Assembly (NCBI GenBank): GCA_900549685.1
Contig: UROX01000010.1
Location: forward strand, 1 to 28,114
Source: an uncultured Alistipes sp.
GTDB lineage: Bacteria > Bacteroidota > Bacteroidia > Bacteroidales > Rikenellaceae
Direction: 5' to 3'
DNA: 28,114 nt
Shown here: in pieces, positions 15,489 to 23,083 of the stretch
How the letters are laid out: every line of letters starts with the position of its first letter
Position numbering within the stretch: position 1 is the first letter of the stretch
Made by a program: the position numbers and the translations under genes
The notes under the pieces: generated by a model
Seen by the model: the letters and a program-made list of their open reading frames with translations, nothing else
The model's database searches: none
Told to the model about the DNA's origin: nothing

Positions 15489-15866
15489 TCAGAACGGCAG
15501 ATCGTCCACTTCGGACGCTCCGGACGAGGGGGCCGCATCTTCGGGTGCGAAAGCGTCCATCGGCGGCAGTCCGTCCGATGCCGGTGCCTGAGGCTGCGCC
15601 GCCTTGCGGACGATACGCCATGCCCGTACCTCGGTGAACCAGCGGCCATTGTATTCCCTCGACTCGACGTTGGCCGATACGGCTACCGTCTCGCCTTTCT
15701 GCAGGGCGCCGGCTTCCTGCGCCCGGTCGCCCCAGAAGCTGACACAGACCTTGCGGTTGAACTCCCCGGGCTGTTCGAACACCACTTCCTGTTTGACCCA
15801 TTCGCCACGTGCGCTCGTACCCTTCACGACGGGCAGCACGCTCCATACGGTTCCTTCGAATTCCAT
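15489..15866 (-). CDS. DUF3127 family protein with SSB-like acidic tail
   Basis: A 125-residue protein of the Bacteroidota family DUF3127. Residues 1-90 look like a single OB-fold-type beta barrel: MEFEGTVWSVLPVVKG, then TSARGEWVKQEVVFE, VCVSFWGDRAQE, and VESREYNGRWFTEVRAWRI. After it comes a flexible Ala/Pro-rich linker of about 25 residues and the C terminus EVDDLPF. That ending mirrors the acidic-hydrophobic tip of single-stranded DNA-binding proteins (DDDIPF), which recruits repair and replication partners. A role in ssDNA or RNA binding is therefore plausible, though not shown. Its ATG shares one base with the cyclophilin stop (TAATG), implying translational coupling. Confidence 0.88.
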   Translation of the reverse strand: MEFEGTVWSVLPVVKGTSARGEWVKQEVVFEQPGEFNRKVCVSFWGDRAQEAGALQKGETVAVSANVESREYNGRWFTEVRAWRIVRKAAQPQAPASDGLPPMDAFAPEDAAPSSGASEVDDLPF

Positions 15867-16309
15867 TATGCTTCGTCTTTAATGATTTCGACATTGAGAA
15901 TGAGATCGCCCCGACGGATCTGGTCGATCACGTCCAGCCCTTCGACGACACGGCCGAAACAGGTGTGTACGCCGTCCAGATGGGCCGTGTTGGTGCGGTT
16001 CATGCAGATGAAGAACTGCGATCCGCCGGTATCCTTGCCTGCATGGGCCATCGACAGAACGCCCCGGTCGTGGTACTGTTTGCCGCCGGAGGTCTCGCAT
16101 TTGATTTTGTAGCCCGGGCCGCCTGTGCCGGTCCCCAGCGGACAACCGCCCTGGATCACGAAATCGGGGATCACGCGGTGGAACGTCAGTCCGTCGTAAA
16201 AGCCTGACTCGGCCAATTTGCAGAAATTGGCCACCGTTCCCGGCGTCTCGTTGTCGTAGAATTCGACTTTCATATCCCCCTTTTCGGTATGTATGATTCC
16301 TTTTGTCAT
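15866..16309 (-). CDS. Cyclophilin-type peptidyl-prolyl cis-trans isomerase
   Basis: A 147-residue cyclophilin that isomerises proline peptide bonds. The motifs follow the family order: the N-terminal GDMKVEFYDNETPGTVANF, the catalytic FHRVIPDFVIQGG with its Arg, the MAHAGKDTGGSQFFI loop, and LDGVHTCFGRVVEG. There is no signal peptide, so it is probably cytoplasmic. It is on the same strand as the GNAT-like gene 57 bases upstream and is coupled to the DUF3127 gene downstream by a TAATG overlap. Confidence 0.96.
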   Translation of the reverse strand: MTKGIIHTEKGDMKVEFYDNETPGTVANFCKLAESGFYDGLTFHRVIPDFVIQGGCPLGTGTGGPGYKIKCETSGGKQYHDRGVLSMAHAGKDTGGSQFFICMNRTNTAHLDGVHTCFGRVVEGLDVIDQIRRGDLILNVEIIKDEA

Positions 16310-16366
16310 TGTCGATTCGGTTTAAAGTTTATCGTAAGATTCAAAAAAAGTTCAGTCGATTCCCCT

Positions 16367-17608
16367 CTACTCGCTCTGTGCGGGAGCGGTCGCCGCAGGA
16401 GCCTCTTTTTTCCGGCGCATACCCATCCGGGGCGCGCGCCTGAATTCCCGCGTGCGGTCGAAAATATAGCGGTAGGTGGTGTGCATCTTGTGTTTCTTGG
16501 CACAGACGTAGTTCTCGACCATGCGCATCATCACCGGATTGAAATCGCCGATCCACGCCAGTTCGAGACTCTCGTACTTGTTTTTCACGCTTTTGGCGAC
16601 CTCCTGCTCGAACGTGTAGATCATGCCCGACTCGATGCCCTTGCCGTGGAACTCCGGCGTGACGCCGAAAATGATAGCGAAAATGCGCGTCGCCTTGCGG
16701 CTCACCTTCAGCCGCCACAGGAAACGCAGCTTCTGCCACAGTCCGAATCTGCCGTGCAGGGGATCGATCACCCCGTTCAGGTCGGGTACCATCAGATAGA
16801 ATCCGATGGGTTCGTCGTCGTAATAGGCGAAATACATCAACTTCTCGTCGATGATCGGCTTCATCTTGCGCATCAGCGCAAAAGCGTGCTCGCGGTCGAT
16901 GGGCTTGACGCCCGAGAAACCGGCCCACGCCTTGTTGTAGACGGTCAGGAAATCTTCGGCGTATTTGTCGATGTTTTTCTTTTTCATGTGTTCGAACCGG
17001 TAGCGCGGTTCTTCCTTCAACCGGCGGACCCGTTCGTAAACGTTGTCGGGGAAAAGCCCTTCGGCCAGTTCCCGTACATAGGTATGCTGGTTGAAATAGT
17101 TGCGGAAACCGTAGTTCTCGAACAGCCGGACGTAATATTCGAAATTATAAGGATTGGTATACAGCGGCGTGAACTCGAACCCTTCGACGAGCAGCCCCCA
17201 CCACTGGTCGCGGTCGCCGAAGTTGATCGGTCCGTCCATCGCCTCCATTCCCCGGGCGGCGAGCCAGTCGCGGGCGGCATCGAACAGCATGTCGGCCACC
17301 TGCTGGTCGTCGATCGACTCGAAAAAGCCGCAACCTCCCGTAGGCATGTATTCCGAAGCCGCTACCAGCTCGCGGTTGTAGAACGCCGCGATGCGACCCA
17401 CGACCGTTCCCCGTCCGTCGCGGACGATCCAGCGGATGGCCTCGCCGTCGCGCAGCAGTTCGTTGGTCCGGACGTCGAAACGGGATTCTATGTCGCTGTC
17501 GAGCGGACAGATCCAGTGCGGTTCGTCGCGGTAGAGTCGTTTGGGCAGATCGAGAAACTCGCGCACAGCCCGGCGCGAAGCCACTTCTTCGAGCGTATAT
17601 TCAGCCAT
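16367..17608 (-). CDS. GNAT-fold acyltransferase-like protein
   Basis: A 413-residue cytoplasmic protein of a conserved family usually annotated as GNAT N-acetyltransferase or hypothetical. The N-terminal part (MAEYTLEEVASRRAVREFL to about residue 130) and a C-terminal part (about 225-380) both show GNAT-like strand and helix patterns. The C-terminal section includes YFAYYDDEPIGFYLMVPDLN and an acetyl-CoA-loop-like FGVTPEFHGKGIESGM near residue 320. Two GNAT folds in tandem are possible. The last 30 residues are basic then Ala/Pro-rich. ATG 17608 is chosen because upstream in-frame starts (ATG 17620, GTG 17629) lie on or next to the transcription start. The substrate is unknown. It is divergent from the receiver/ATP-grasp gene, with the two -7 boxes 22 bases apart. 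Confidence 0.8.
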   Translation of the reverse strand: MAEYTLEEVASRRAVREFLDLPKRLYRDEPHWICPLDSDIESRFDVRTNELLRDGEAIRWIVRDGRGTVVGRIAAFYNRELVAASEYMPTGGCGFFESIDDQQVADMLFDAARDWLAARGMEAMDGPINFGDRDQWWGLLVEGFEFTPLYTNPYNFEYYVRLFENYGFRNYFNQHTYVRELAEGLFPDNVYERVRRLKEEPRYRFEHMKKKNIDKYAEDFLTVYNKAWAGFSGVKPIDREHAFALMRKMKPIIDEKLMYFAYYDDEPIGFYLMVPDLNGVIDPLHGRFGLWQKLRFLWRLKVSRKATRIFAIIFGVTPEFHGKGIESGMIYTFEQEVAKSVKNKYESLELAWIGDFNPVMMRMVENYVCAKKHKMHTTYRYIFDRTREFRRAPRMGMRRKKEAPAATAPAQSE

Positions 17609-17628
17609 AAGGTTTCCCATAGTTTCCA

Positions 17629-17636
17629 CAAAGATA
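17629..17636 (-). promoter_or_regulatory. Promoter -7 box for the GNAT-like gene
   Basis: On the minus strand TATCTTTG. The start point would be about 17624, leaving a leader of about 15 bases to ATG 17608. It is back-to-back with the promoter at 17659-17666. Confidence 0.7.
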
Positions 17637-17658
17637 CGAAAACTCCCGGAAATTTATA

Positions 17659-17666
17659 TACATTTG
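17659..17666 (+). promoter_or_regulatory. Promoter -7 box for the receiver/ATP-grasp gene
   Basis: TACATTTG, an exact TAnnTTTG match, in an AT-rich patch. The leader to ATG 17690 would be about 19 bases. No good -33 box is visible. Confidence 0.7.
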
Positions 17667-17689
17667 CCCGTATCCAAAATCACCGGCCC

Positions 17690-20668
17690 ATGACCTCAGA
17701 GGAATCTCCCGCCAGCGCACCTGCCGTCTCGATCGACTACGGCAACCTGATGCAGAAACGCATCCGCCGAGTGCTGCTCATATGCAGCAGCTACGACGCT
17801 TTCGCCCTCGAAGAGGACGGACGCATCAACGTACAGATCAACAACGAATACATCAACCTGAACCTGAGCAACCCGCCCTCGTTCAAACGGGTCAGCTCGT
17901 CGGACGAAGCGCTGGAACTGCTGCGTGGCAGCGATCCTTTCGATCTGGTCATCAGCCTGTTCAATATCGGCGACATCGATATTTTCCACCTCTCGAAGAT
18001 GGCCAAGGAGATCCGTCCCGACATCCCCGTCGTGCTGTTGGCCAACTTCTCGAAAGACATCAACAAACGCATCGAGCAGGGAGACGCCTCGGCCATCGAC
18101 TACATCTTCTACTGGCACGGCAACGCCGACCTGATCCTGACGATCATCAAGCTCATCGAGGACCGTATGAACGCCGACAACGACATTCTGGGTGTCGGCG
18201 TACAGTGCATCCTGCTCGTCGAGGACTCGATCAAATACTACTCGACCTACCTGCCGACGATCTACAAGCTGGTGCTGCAACAGAACAGCGAGTTTCTCAA
18301 GGAGGCGCTCAACGAGCAGCAGCAGATGCTCCGCAAGCGTGCCCGTCCCAAGATTCTGCTGGCCACCAACTACACCGAGGCGGTCGAGTTGTACGAGAAA
18401 TACAAGAAAAACCTGCTGGGCGTCATCTCCGACGTGGGCTTCGTCCTGCACAAGGGCGACCCCTCGTCGAGCGAGAAACTCGATGCGGGCATCGACCTGT
18501 GCCGGCTTATCAAGGCCGACATCCCGCAGATGCCGTTCCTCATGCAGTCCTCGCAAGAGAGCATGCGGGCCACGGCCGAGGAGCTGGGTGTGGGTTTCAT
18601 CGCCAAATACTCTAAAACGCTGCTGCTCGAACTGAGCGACTACATCGGCGAGGAGTTCACCTTCGGCGACTTCGTTTTCAAGGACCTGCATACGGGCGAA
18701 GTCATCGGAAGGGCCAAGGATCTGCGCGACATGCAGCATCTGGTCATGGAAATACCCGAAGAGGTGCTGCTCTACCACGCCTCGCGCAACCGGCTCTCGA
18801 AGTGGATGTACTCGCGCGGACTCTTCTCGCTGGGTGCCGCCATGCGGGCCGCCCGCAAGAGCCACTTCAACTCGACGGACGAAATGCGGACCTTCATCGC
18901 CGATGCCATCCGCGAATACCGCATCCGGCAGGGCCACGGCGTTGTGGCCCGCTTCGATCCGGCCACCTACAACCGCTATATCTGGTTCGCCCGCATGGGC
19001 AACGGATCGCTCGGAGGCAAGGGCCGCGGCCTCGCCTTTATGAACAGCATGTTGCAGAAATACCGCCTTTACGACAAATACGAGGGCGTCAAGGTCACGC
19101 TGCCGCGCACGGTGGTCGTCGCCACCGACTATTTCGACGAGTTCATCCGCGACAACGGCCTGCAATATGTCATCAACGCCGACATCACCGACGAGGAGAT
19201 CCTCTCGGAATTCGTCAGCTCGCGGCTGCCCGAAGCGCTGGTCGAGGAGCTGAGGGTCTACATCCGCCACGCGACCAAACCGCTGGCCATCCGGTCGAGT
19301 TCCAAGCTCGAAGACTCCCACTATCAACCTTTCGCCGGCATCTACTCGACCTACATGATTCCGCTCACCGATAACGAGGACCAGACGCTGCGTCTGCTGG
19401 GCAAGGCCATCAAGAGCGTCTACGCCTCGGTCTACTTCGCCTCGTCGCGGGCCTATATCCAGGCCTCGGACAACCTGCTGGGCGAGGAGAAGATGGGCAT
19501 CGTCATCCAGGAGGTGTGCGGTTCGGAGGACAGCGGCTACTTCTTCCCCACCATTTCCGGCGTGGCCCGCTCGCTGAACTTCTATCCCATCGGCGACGAA
19601 AAGCCGCAGGACGGCATCGTCAATCTGGCCTTCGGGCTGGGCAAGCTCGTCGTCGAGGGAGGACTCACGCTGCGCTTCTCGCCCCGCTACCCGAAAAACG
19701 TTCTCCAGCTCTCGACGACCGAACTGGCCCTGCGGGACACCCAGCGCGAAATGTACGCGCTGAACCTCAAGCCCGAGGAGTTCAAGACGTCGATCGACGA
19801 CGCGGTGAACCTGGCCCGTTTCGAGATCAACAAGGCCAAGCATTTCCGCAGCATGCGCTACGTCGCCTCGACGTGGGACATGCAGAACCAGCGCATCACC
19901 GACAGCACGTTCGAGGACGGCCGCAAGATCATCACCTTCTCGCAGATTCTCAAATACGACACGATTCCGCTGGCCGAGATCGTCCGCGACCTGCTCCGCA
20001 TCGGCGAGGAGGAGATGCGCTGCCCGGTCGAACTCGAATTCGCAGTAGACATGGACGTACCCTATGGAGCCGACCGTACGTTCAGCTTCCTGCAGATCCG
20101 TCCCATCGTCGATTCGCAGGACAACCGGTCGCTCGACTGGGACGAGGTTCCGACGGACGACGCGCTGATCTATGCCGAAAACGCGCTGGGCCTCGGCGCC
20201 ACCGAGGGCGTGTGCGATGTCATCTACATCCGCAACGAGGCCTTCGACACGACCTACACCCCGCAGATCGCCGCCGAAATCCATACGCTCAACAACCGGA
20301 TGCGGGCCGAAAAACGCCCCTACGTGCTGGTCGGTCCCGGACGCTGGGGGTCGAGCGACCCGTGGCTGGGCATCCCCGTCAAGTGGCCGTCCATCTCCGA
20401 GGCGAAAGTCATCGTCGAGTGCGGACTTGAGAATTTCAGGGTCGAGCCGAGCCAGGGCACTCACTTTTTCCAGAACCTCACCTCGTTCGGCGTGGGCTAC
20501 CTGACGATCAATCCGTTCATGGGCGACGGCAGCTTCGACGCGGCCCGGCTCGACCGGATGGAGGCGCTGTACGAGAGCACCTACGTCCGCCACGTCCGCT
20601 TCGACACTCCGCTGTACATCTACATCGACGGCCGCAAGAACAAGGGCATCGTCCGCGAAAACGGATAG
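17690..20668 (+). CDS. Receiver-domain / PEP-pyruvate-binding ATP-grasp fusion protein
   Basis: A 992-residue cytoplasmic protein. Residues about 25-160 form a first receiver-like fold that is degenerate: the acidic pocket reads ICSS and the phospho-acceptor position in FDLVISLFN is Leu 90. Residues about 170-320 form a second receiver with the full set E178/D179 (LLVEDS), D248 (VISDVG) and K306 (IAKYSK), interrupted by a helical insert at about 185-220. Residues about 425-810 match the N-terminal PPDK/PEP-synthase ATP-grasp domain: LGGKGRG (441-447), IRSSSKLEDS with R535, PFAGIYSTY, and LQIRP (801-805). The phospho-His swivel domain and PEP-binding barrel of PpsA/PPDK are absent; instead a distinct C-terminal domain (about 820-992, with GPGRWGSSDPWLG) follows. 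So it is probably an ATP-dependent phosphotransferase under receiver control, substrate unknown, not a true PEP synthase. It is divergent from the GNAT-like gene and has its own terminator. Confidence 0.88.
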   Translation: MTSEESPASAPAVSIDYGNLMQKRIRRVLLICSSYDAFALEEDGRINVQINNEYINLNLSNPPSFKRVSSSDEALELLRGSDPFDLVISLFNIGDIDIFHLSKMAKEIRPDIPVVLLANFSKDINKRIEQGDASAIDYIFYWHGNADLILTIIKLIEDRMNADNDILGVGVQCILLVEDSIKYYSTYLPTIYKLVLQQNSEFLKEALNEQQQMLRKRARPKILLATNYTEAVELYEKYKKNLLGVISDVGFVLHKGDPSSSEKLDAGIDLCRLIKADIPQMPFLMQSSQESMRATAEELGVGFIAKYSKTLLLELSDYIGEEFTFGDFVFKDLHTGEVIGRAKDLRDMQHLVMEIPEEVLLYHASRNRLSKWMYSRGLFSLGAAMRAARKSHFNSTDEMRTFIADAIREYRIRQGHGVVARFDPATYNRYIWFARMGNGSLGGKGRGLAFMNSMLQKYRLYDKYEGVKVTLPRTVVVATDYFDEFIRDNGLQYVINADITDEEILSEFVSSRLPEALVEELRVYIRHATKPLAIRSSSKLEDSHYQPFAGIYSTYMIPLTDNEDQTLRLLGKAIKSVYASVYFASSRAYIQASDNLLGEEKMGIVIQEVCGSEDSGYFFPTISGVARSLNFYPIGDEKPQDGIVNLAFGLGKLVVEGGLTLRFSPRYPKNVLQLSTTELALRDTQREMYALNLKPEEFKTSIDDAVNLARFEINKAKHFRSMRYVASTWDMQNQRITDSTFEDGRKIITFSQILKYDTIPLAEIVRDLLRIGEEEMRCPVELEFAVDMDVPYGADRTFSFLQIRPIVDSQDNRSLDWDEVPTDDALIYAENALGLGATEGVCDVIYIRNEAFDTTYTPQIAAEIHTLNNRMRAEKRPYVLVGPGRWGSSDPWLGIPVKWPSISEAKVIVECGLENFRVEPSQGTHFFQNLTSFGVGYLTINPFMGDGSFDAARLDRMEALYESTYVRHVRFDTPLYIYIDGRKNKGIVRENG

Positions 20669-20718
20669 AGGGACCCCGCCCCGGCACATCCCCGCGCCGG
20701 GCATCCCTCCCGATTCTC

Positions 20719-20754
20719 CGGTCCGGGCGGCGACGTCGTTCCCGGACCGTTTTT
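20719..20754 (+). terminator. Terminator of the receiver/ATP-grasp gene
   Basis: Nine-base arms CGGTCCGGG (20719-20727) and CCCGGACCG (20741-20749), followed by five T at 20750-20754; 50 bases past the stop codon. Confidence 0.85.
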
Positions 20755-20877
20755 CGTCCGCCGCGACGGCAATTCTGCCCCGTCGGGCGTTTCGGATACG
20801 CCGAGCGACGAAACGCCCGTCGCGTGCCGCGGTATCGGCAAGAAACACATGTTTCCGCCGTCCGAAACCTTACGCCC

Positions 20878-20909
20878 TTGTCATTCCGAACTTGAAATCG
20901 TTATCTTTG
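20878..20909 (+). promoter_or_regulatory. Promoter of the lipocalin-like gene
   Basis: TTG at 20878-20880, 21 bases, then TATCTTTG at 20902-20909. The leader to ATG 20934 is about 20 bases. Confidence 0.7.
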
Positions 20910-20933
20910 TCGGAAACCTGATTTTCCCGAAAA

Positions 20934-21287
20934 ATGAAACGAAAAACAATCCTGAACGGCATGTGCACGCTCCTCGCTGCCGTTACATCGGTCGCTTGCA
21001 GCAAGACGACCGTCGTAGGAACGTGGGTGGAACCGGTTCCGGGCATGGAACACATGACGCAAGGCATCGAACTGAAAAAAGGAGGCCGGGCCTCTTCGAT
21101 CAACATGGCCACGCTGCAATACGAGACATGGGCGAAAGAGGACGACCTGCTGATCCTTTCGGGCCGAAGCATTGGCAACGGAACGACGCTCCCGTTCACC
21201 GACACGCTCGTCATCGAAAAACTCACCGACAGCGAGCTTTCTTTGAAAAGAGGGGAACTGTCGATCCGCTACGAAAGACAGGAGTAA
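20934..21287 (+). CDS. Lipocalin-like lipoprotein
   Basis: A 117-residue lipoprotein. Positively charged MKRK, a hydrophobic segment and the lipobox SVAC place lipidation at C22. The residues after it (SKTTVV) lack the acidic run of the Bacteroidetes surface-export signal, so periplasmic-facing attachment is more likely. The mature 95 residues resemble the small lipocalin-like family of Bacteroidales: GTWVEPVPG, then QGIELKKGGRASSINM, YETWAKEDDLLILSGRS, and TLVIEKLTDSELSLKRG, giving a short beta-barrel. Ligand and role are unknown. It has its own promoter and strong terminator. Confidence 0.85.
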   Translation: MKRKTILNGMCTLLAAVTSVACSKTTVVGTWVEPVPGMEHMTQGIELKKGGRASSINMATLQYETWAKEDDLLILSGRSIGNGTTLPFTDTLVIEKLTDSELSLKRGELSIRYERQE

Positions 21288-21407
21288 AACCCTCCCCGCC
21301 GCACGGCCGGAGCCATACGGCCATGGGGAGCGACCGGCACGCTATCCGACCGGATCGAGCGGTCGCCCGTGCGGATGCGGGGACGCTCCGCCTCTCGTTC
21401 CGACCAT

Positions 21408-21440
21408 GCGGGGGCCTGATTGTCAGGCCCCCGCTTTTTT
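21408..21440 (+). terminator. Strong intrinsic terminator of the lipocalin-like gene
   Basis: Perfect 12-base stem GCGGGGGCCTGA (21408-21419) with TCAGGCCCCCGC (21423-21434), loop TTG, then six T. It also lies 32 bases past the end of the opposing small gene. Confidence 0.92.
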
Positions 21441-21471
21441 GGATGGGGGGACGATTCCTCCGCGAGGCGAT

Positions 21472-21804
21472 TTACCCCGCTTCGTTTCCCGTCTCCCGCT
21501 TCCCGCGATCGTCCCGCTCCAGCCGGTCGATTTGCCGGATCAGCTCCGCCAGCGTTCCCTGAGGCTGCGCACATCCGTCCGAAAGGACGAAGAGGTCGTC
21601 GAAGATCGTGTCGATGCTGTAAACGGTTTTGACCTCTTTGCCGAACGTGATGTGCTGCTGTCCCTTGCGTTCGAGCGCCTGTCGCATCACCTCGACGAAC
21701 AGGTCGCCCGACTCCGCTGTGTCGAGCACGACGGAGGTCAGGAGTCTCTCTTTGTAGAAAATCGTCACCACGGCTACCGTGCGTTGCATTTCTGTGTTTT
21801 CCAT
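21472..21804 (-). CDS. Small uncharacterised protein
   Basis: A 110-residue soluble protein with no signal peptide that I cannot assign to a family. It opens MENTEMQRTVAVVTIFYKERL, followed by alternating strand and helix segments (LLTSVVLDTAESGDLFVEV, then MRQALERKGQQHITF, then VYSIDTIFDDLFVLSDG) and a charged helix at the C terminus (about 85-105). Composition is protein-like, in contrast to the in-frame sequence upstream, which is Arg/Pro/Gly-rich. It might form a small alpha/beta fold. ATG 21804 is preferred; ATG 21789 is an alternative. A -7 box at 22077-22084 predicts a leader of about 270 bases. Confidence 0.7.
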   Translation of the reverse strand: MENTEMQRTVAVVTIFYKERLLTSVVLDTAESGDLFVEVMRQALERKGQQHITFGKEVKTVYSIDTIFDDLFVLSDGCAQPQGTLAELIRQIDRLERDDRGKRETGNEAG

Positions 21805-22265
21805 AGGTTCGTCTGTTTTTGTTTTCCGGCAATCGTATACCGAGAAAAAGGAACGGCCGTTTCTCTCAAAGGCCGGGGTCTCCCGCAGATGGCTGAGGGA
21901 AAACCGCTTCCGAATCGCTCGCCGGCTCCTGCGACATCGGCGGTGTATCAAACCGAAGGAATGTCCGTTGGATTCGCATCGGTTCGCAGGCAATGGTCTG
22001 CCGGTTCCAAAACCTTCACCGCGGGCAGAGGATGTCCGGTCCGGGTCGCCGAAACGGCCGTTCGTGACTAAAATATCAAAAGTAGGCATGCCTGTGCTCC
22101 GAAAAACGACAACTAAACTGTATATCTCCGTTTTCACAGGCCCTAACGCGCCTCTTGTACAGAAAATTCGTAAAAGGGAAATGCGACGGCCCGGGATAGC
22201 CCGGACGGCCGCCCTCACGATGCCGCCGAGCGCCGCGCATTTCCCTGAATAACAGACAGAAGATC
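21805..22265 (-). other. Gene-free leader region of the small gene
   Basis: No coding signal. If transcription starts at the -7 box near 22080, about 270 bases precede the ATG at 21804. Within it a palindrome AACGGCCGTT (about 21851-21860) is followed on the minus strand by CCTTTTTC, a weak terminator-like arrangement. No known riboswitch was recognised. Confidence 0.4.
22077..22084 (-). promoter_or_regulatory. Promoter -7 box, probably for the small gene at 21472-21804
   Basis: On the minus strand TACTTTTG, an exact TAnnTTTG match, in an AT-rich patch inside GC-rich surroundings. A TTTT-type run lies roughly 18 bases upstream. Confidence 0.55.
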
Positions 22266-22273
22266 GATCTGTC

Positions 22274-22650
22274 GAAACCCATAGGCACGGCGTTCCGTTC
22301 CCACCCGCCACCCGCGGCGGCAGGTGTGGTATACGACGGGGAGAACGGCGGCGCCGTGCCGGACGGTATGATAAGAGGGCGGAACCGGAGCCTGCCGGCC
22401 GCCCTGAAAGAAAAAGCACGGCCCCCCGTTCCCGACACTCTCCTAAGGCCAAATCGGAGGGATTGTCGAGGGAAAACGGGAGCACCGTGCGGAACGGTAC
22501 GGTGGAACGGGAACGGCCCCTGCGGCAGTATCCGCCGCCCTCCCGGAAAGAAAAAACACGGCCCCCCGTTCCCGATACTCTCCTAAGGCCAAATCGGAGA
22601 GTTTGTCGGGGAAAACGGGGACACCGTGCAGAACGGTATGACGAAAAGAG
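22274..22650. repeat. Array of three tandem hairpin repeats (132-140 bp period)
   Basis: Units start at 22274, 22406 and 22546. Units two and three agree at roughly nine of ten positions over their first 95 bases; unit one shares the outer arms but has a different inner loop. Each unit is a long inverted repeat: outer arms at 22284-22292 with 22352-22360 (nine perfect bases), 22416-22421 with 22485-22490, and 22557-22561 with 22624-22628. Inner CCGTT/AACGG and CTCTCC/GGAGRG stems enclose the loop TAAGGCCAAATC in units two and three. On the minus strand, the hairpins of units two and three run straight into five to six T and then CTTT. The 140-base period is not a multiple of three, which argues against coding. 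Confidence 0.85.
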
Positions 22651-22918
22651 GCCGTGATCGGCGACGGTGCGAGCCGGCAGACCGGGTACCGTGCTCTTGT
22701 CCGCCGACCCGGACGGATGCTGCGAACGCATAGCTCCGGGGGCCGTGCGGCGCCGGCTGCACGGACAAGGACATCTGCGCCGCCCGGAGGCGTCGGACAG
22801 GGGTTTCGCCGAGGTGGAAAGACCGGTAAAACGGAAGAGGAACCGTAACATATTCGTCGGGACGGGTGAAGGAAGCGACATCGATTCGCCTGCGCCGGTC
22901 CCGGCAAGGGTGGGGAAT

Positions 22919-23083
22919 AAAAAAGGCGAGGGCGCAGGTGTAGTCCATCCAACCGGCCTTCCGAGCCTTCGATCTAAACTGTCCTTACGCCCAAGCCGCC
23001 CACGGCACGAGGCCGCAGGCAAGCGGAGATTCCGGAGGATCGCCTCCGAATTGTATCTGTCACGATGCCGTGCGTCCAATCTT
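22919..23083 (-). ncRNA. Candidate small RNA
   Basis: A minus-strand unit bounded by a -7 box (23088-23095) and a run of six T at its end (plus-strand A run 22919-22924). Inside are a tight hairpin CGGAGG/CCTCCG with loop CGAT (about 23032-23047), a long-range CACGGCA/TGCCGTG helix, and GGGCG/CGCCC pairing before the T run. It has no open frame of note. It does not match tRNA, tmRNA, SRP RNA or RNase P RNA signatures that I know. Size about 165 bases. Confidence 0.45.

Noticed and set aside
17690..20668. Calling this gene a PEP synthase or pyruvate phosphate dikinase
   Set aside because: It has the ATP-grasp domain only; the phospho-His and PEP-utilising domains are missing, so the full reaction is not possible as known.
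17696..20848. A 1050-codon open frame antisense to the receiver/ATP-grasp gene
   Set aside because: It mirrors codon structure of the plus-strand gene, which has clear motifs; the antisense product is low-complexity and has no recognisable domain.
22274..22650. CRISPR array
   Set aside because: Only three units of over 130 bases, each a full hairpin with diverging parts; no short identical repeats with unique spacers and no cas genes.
22274..22650. Insertion sequence remnant
   Set aside because: No transposase fragment or flanking target duplication could be seen; the repeats are self-contained hairpins.
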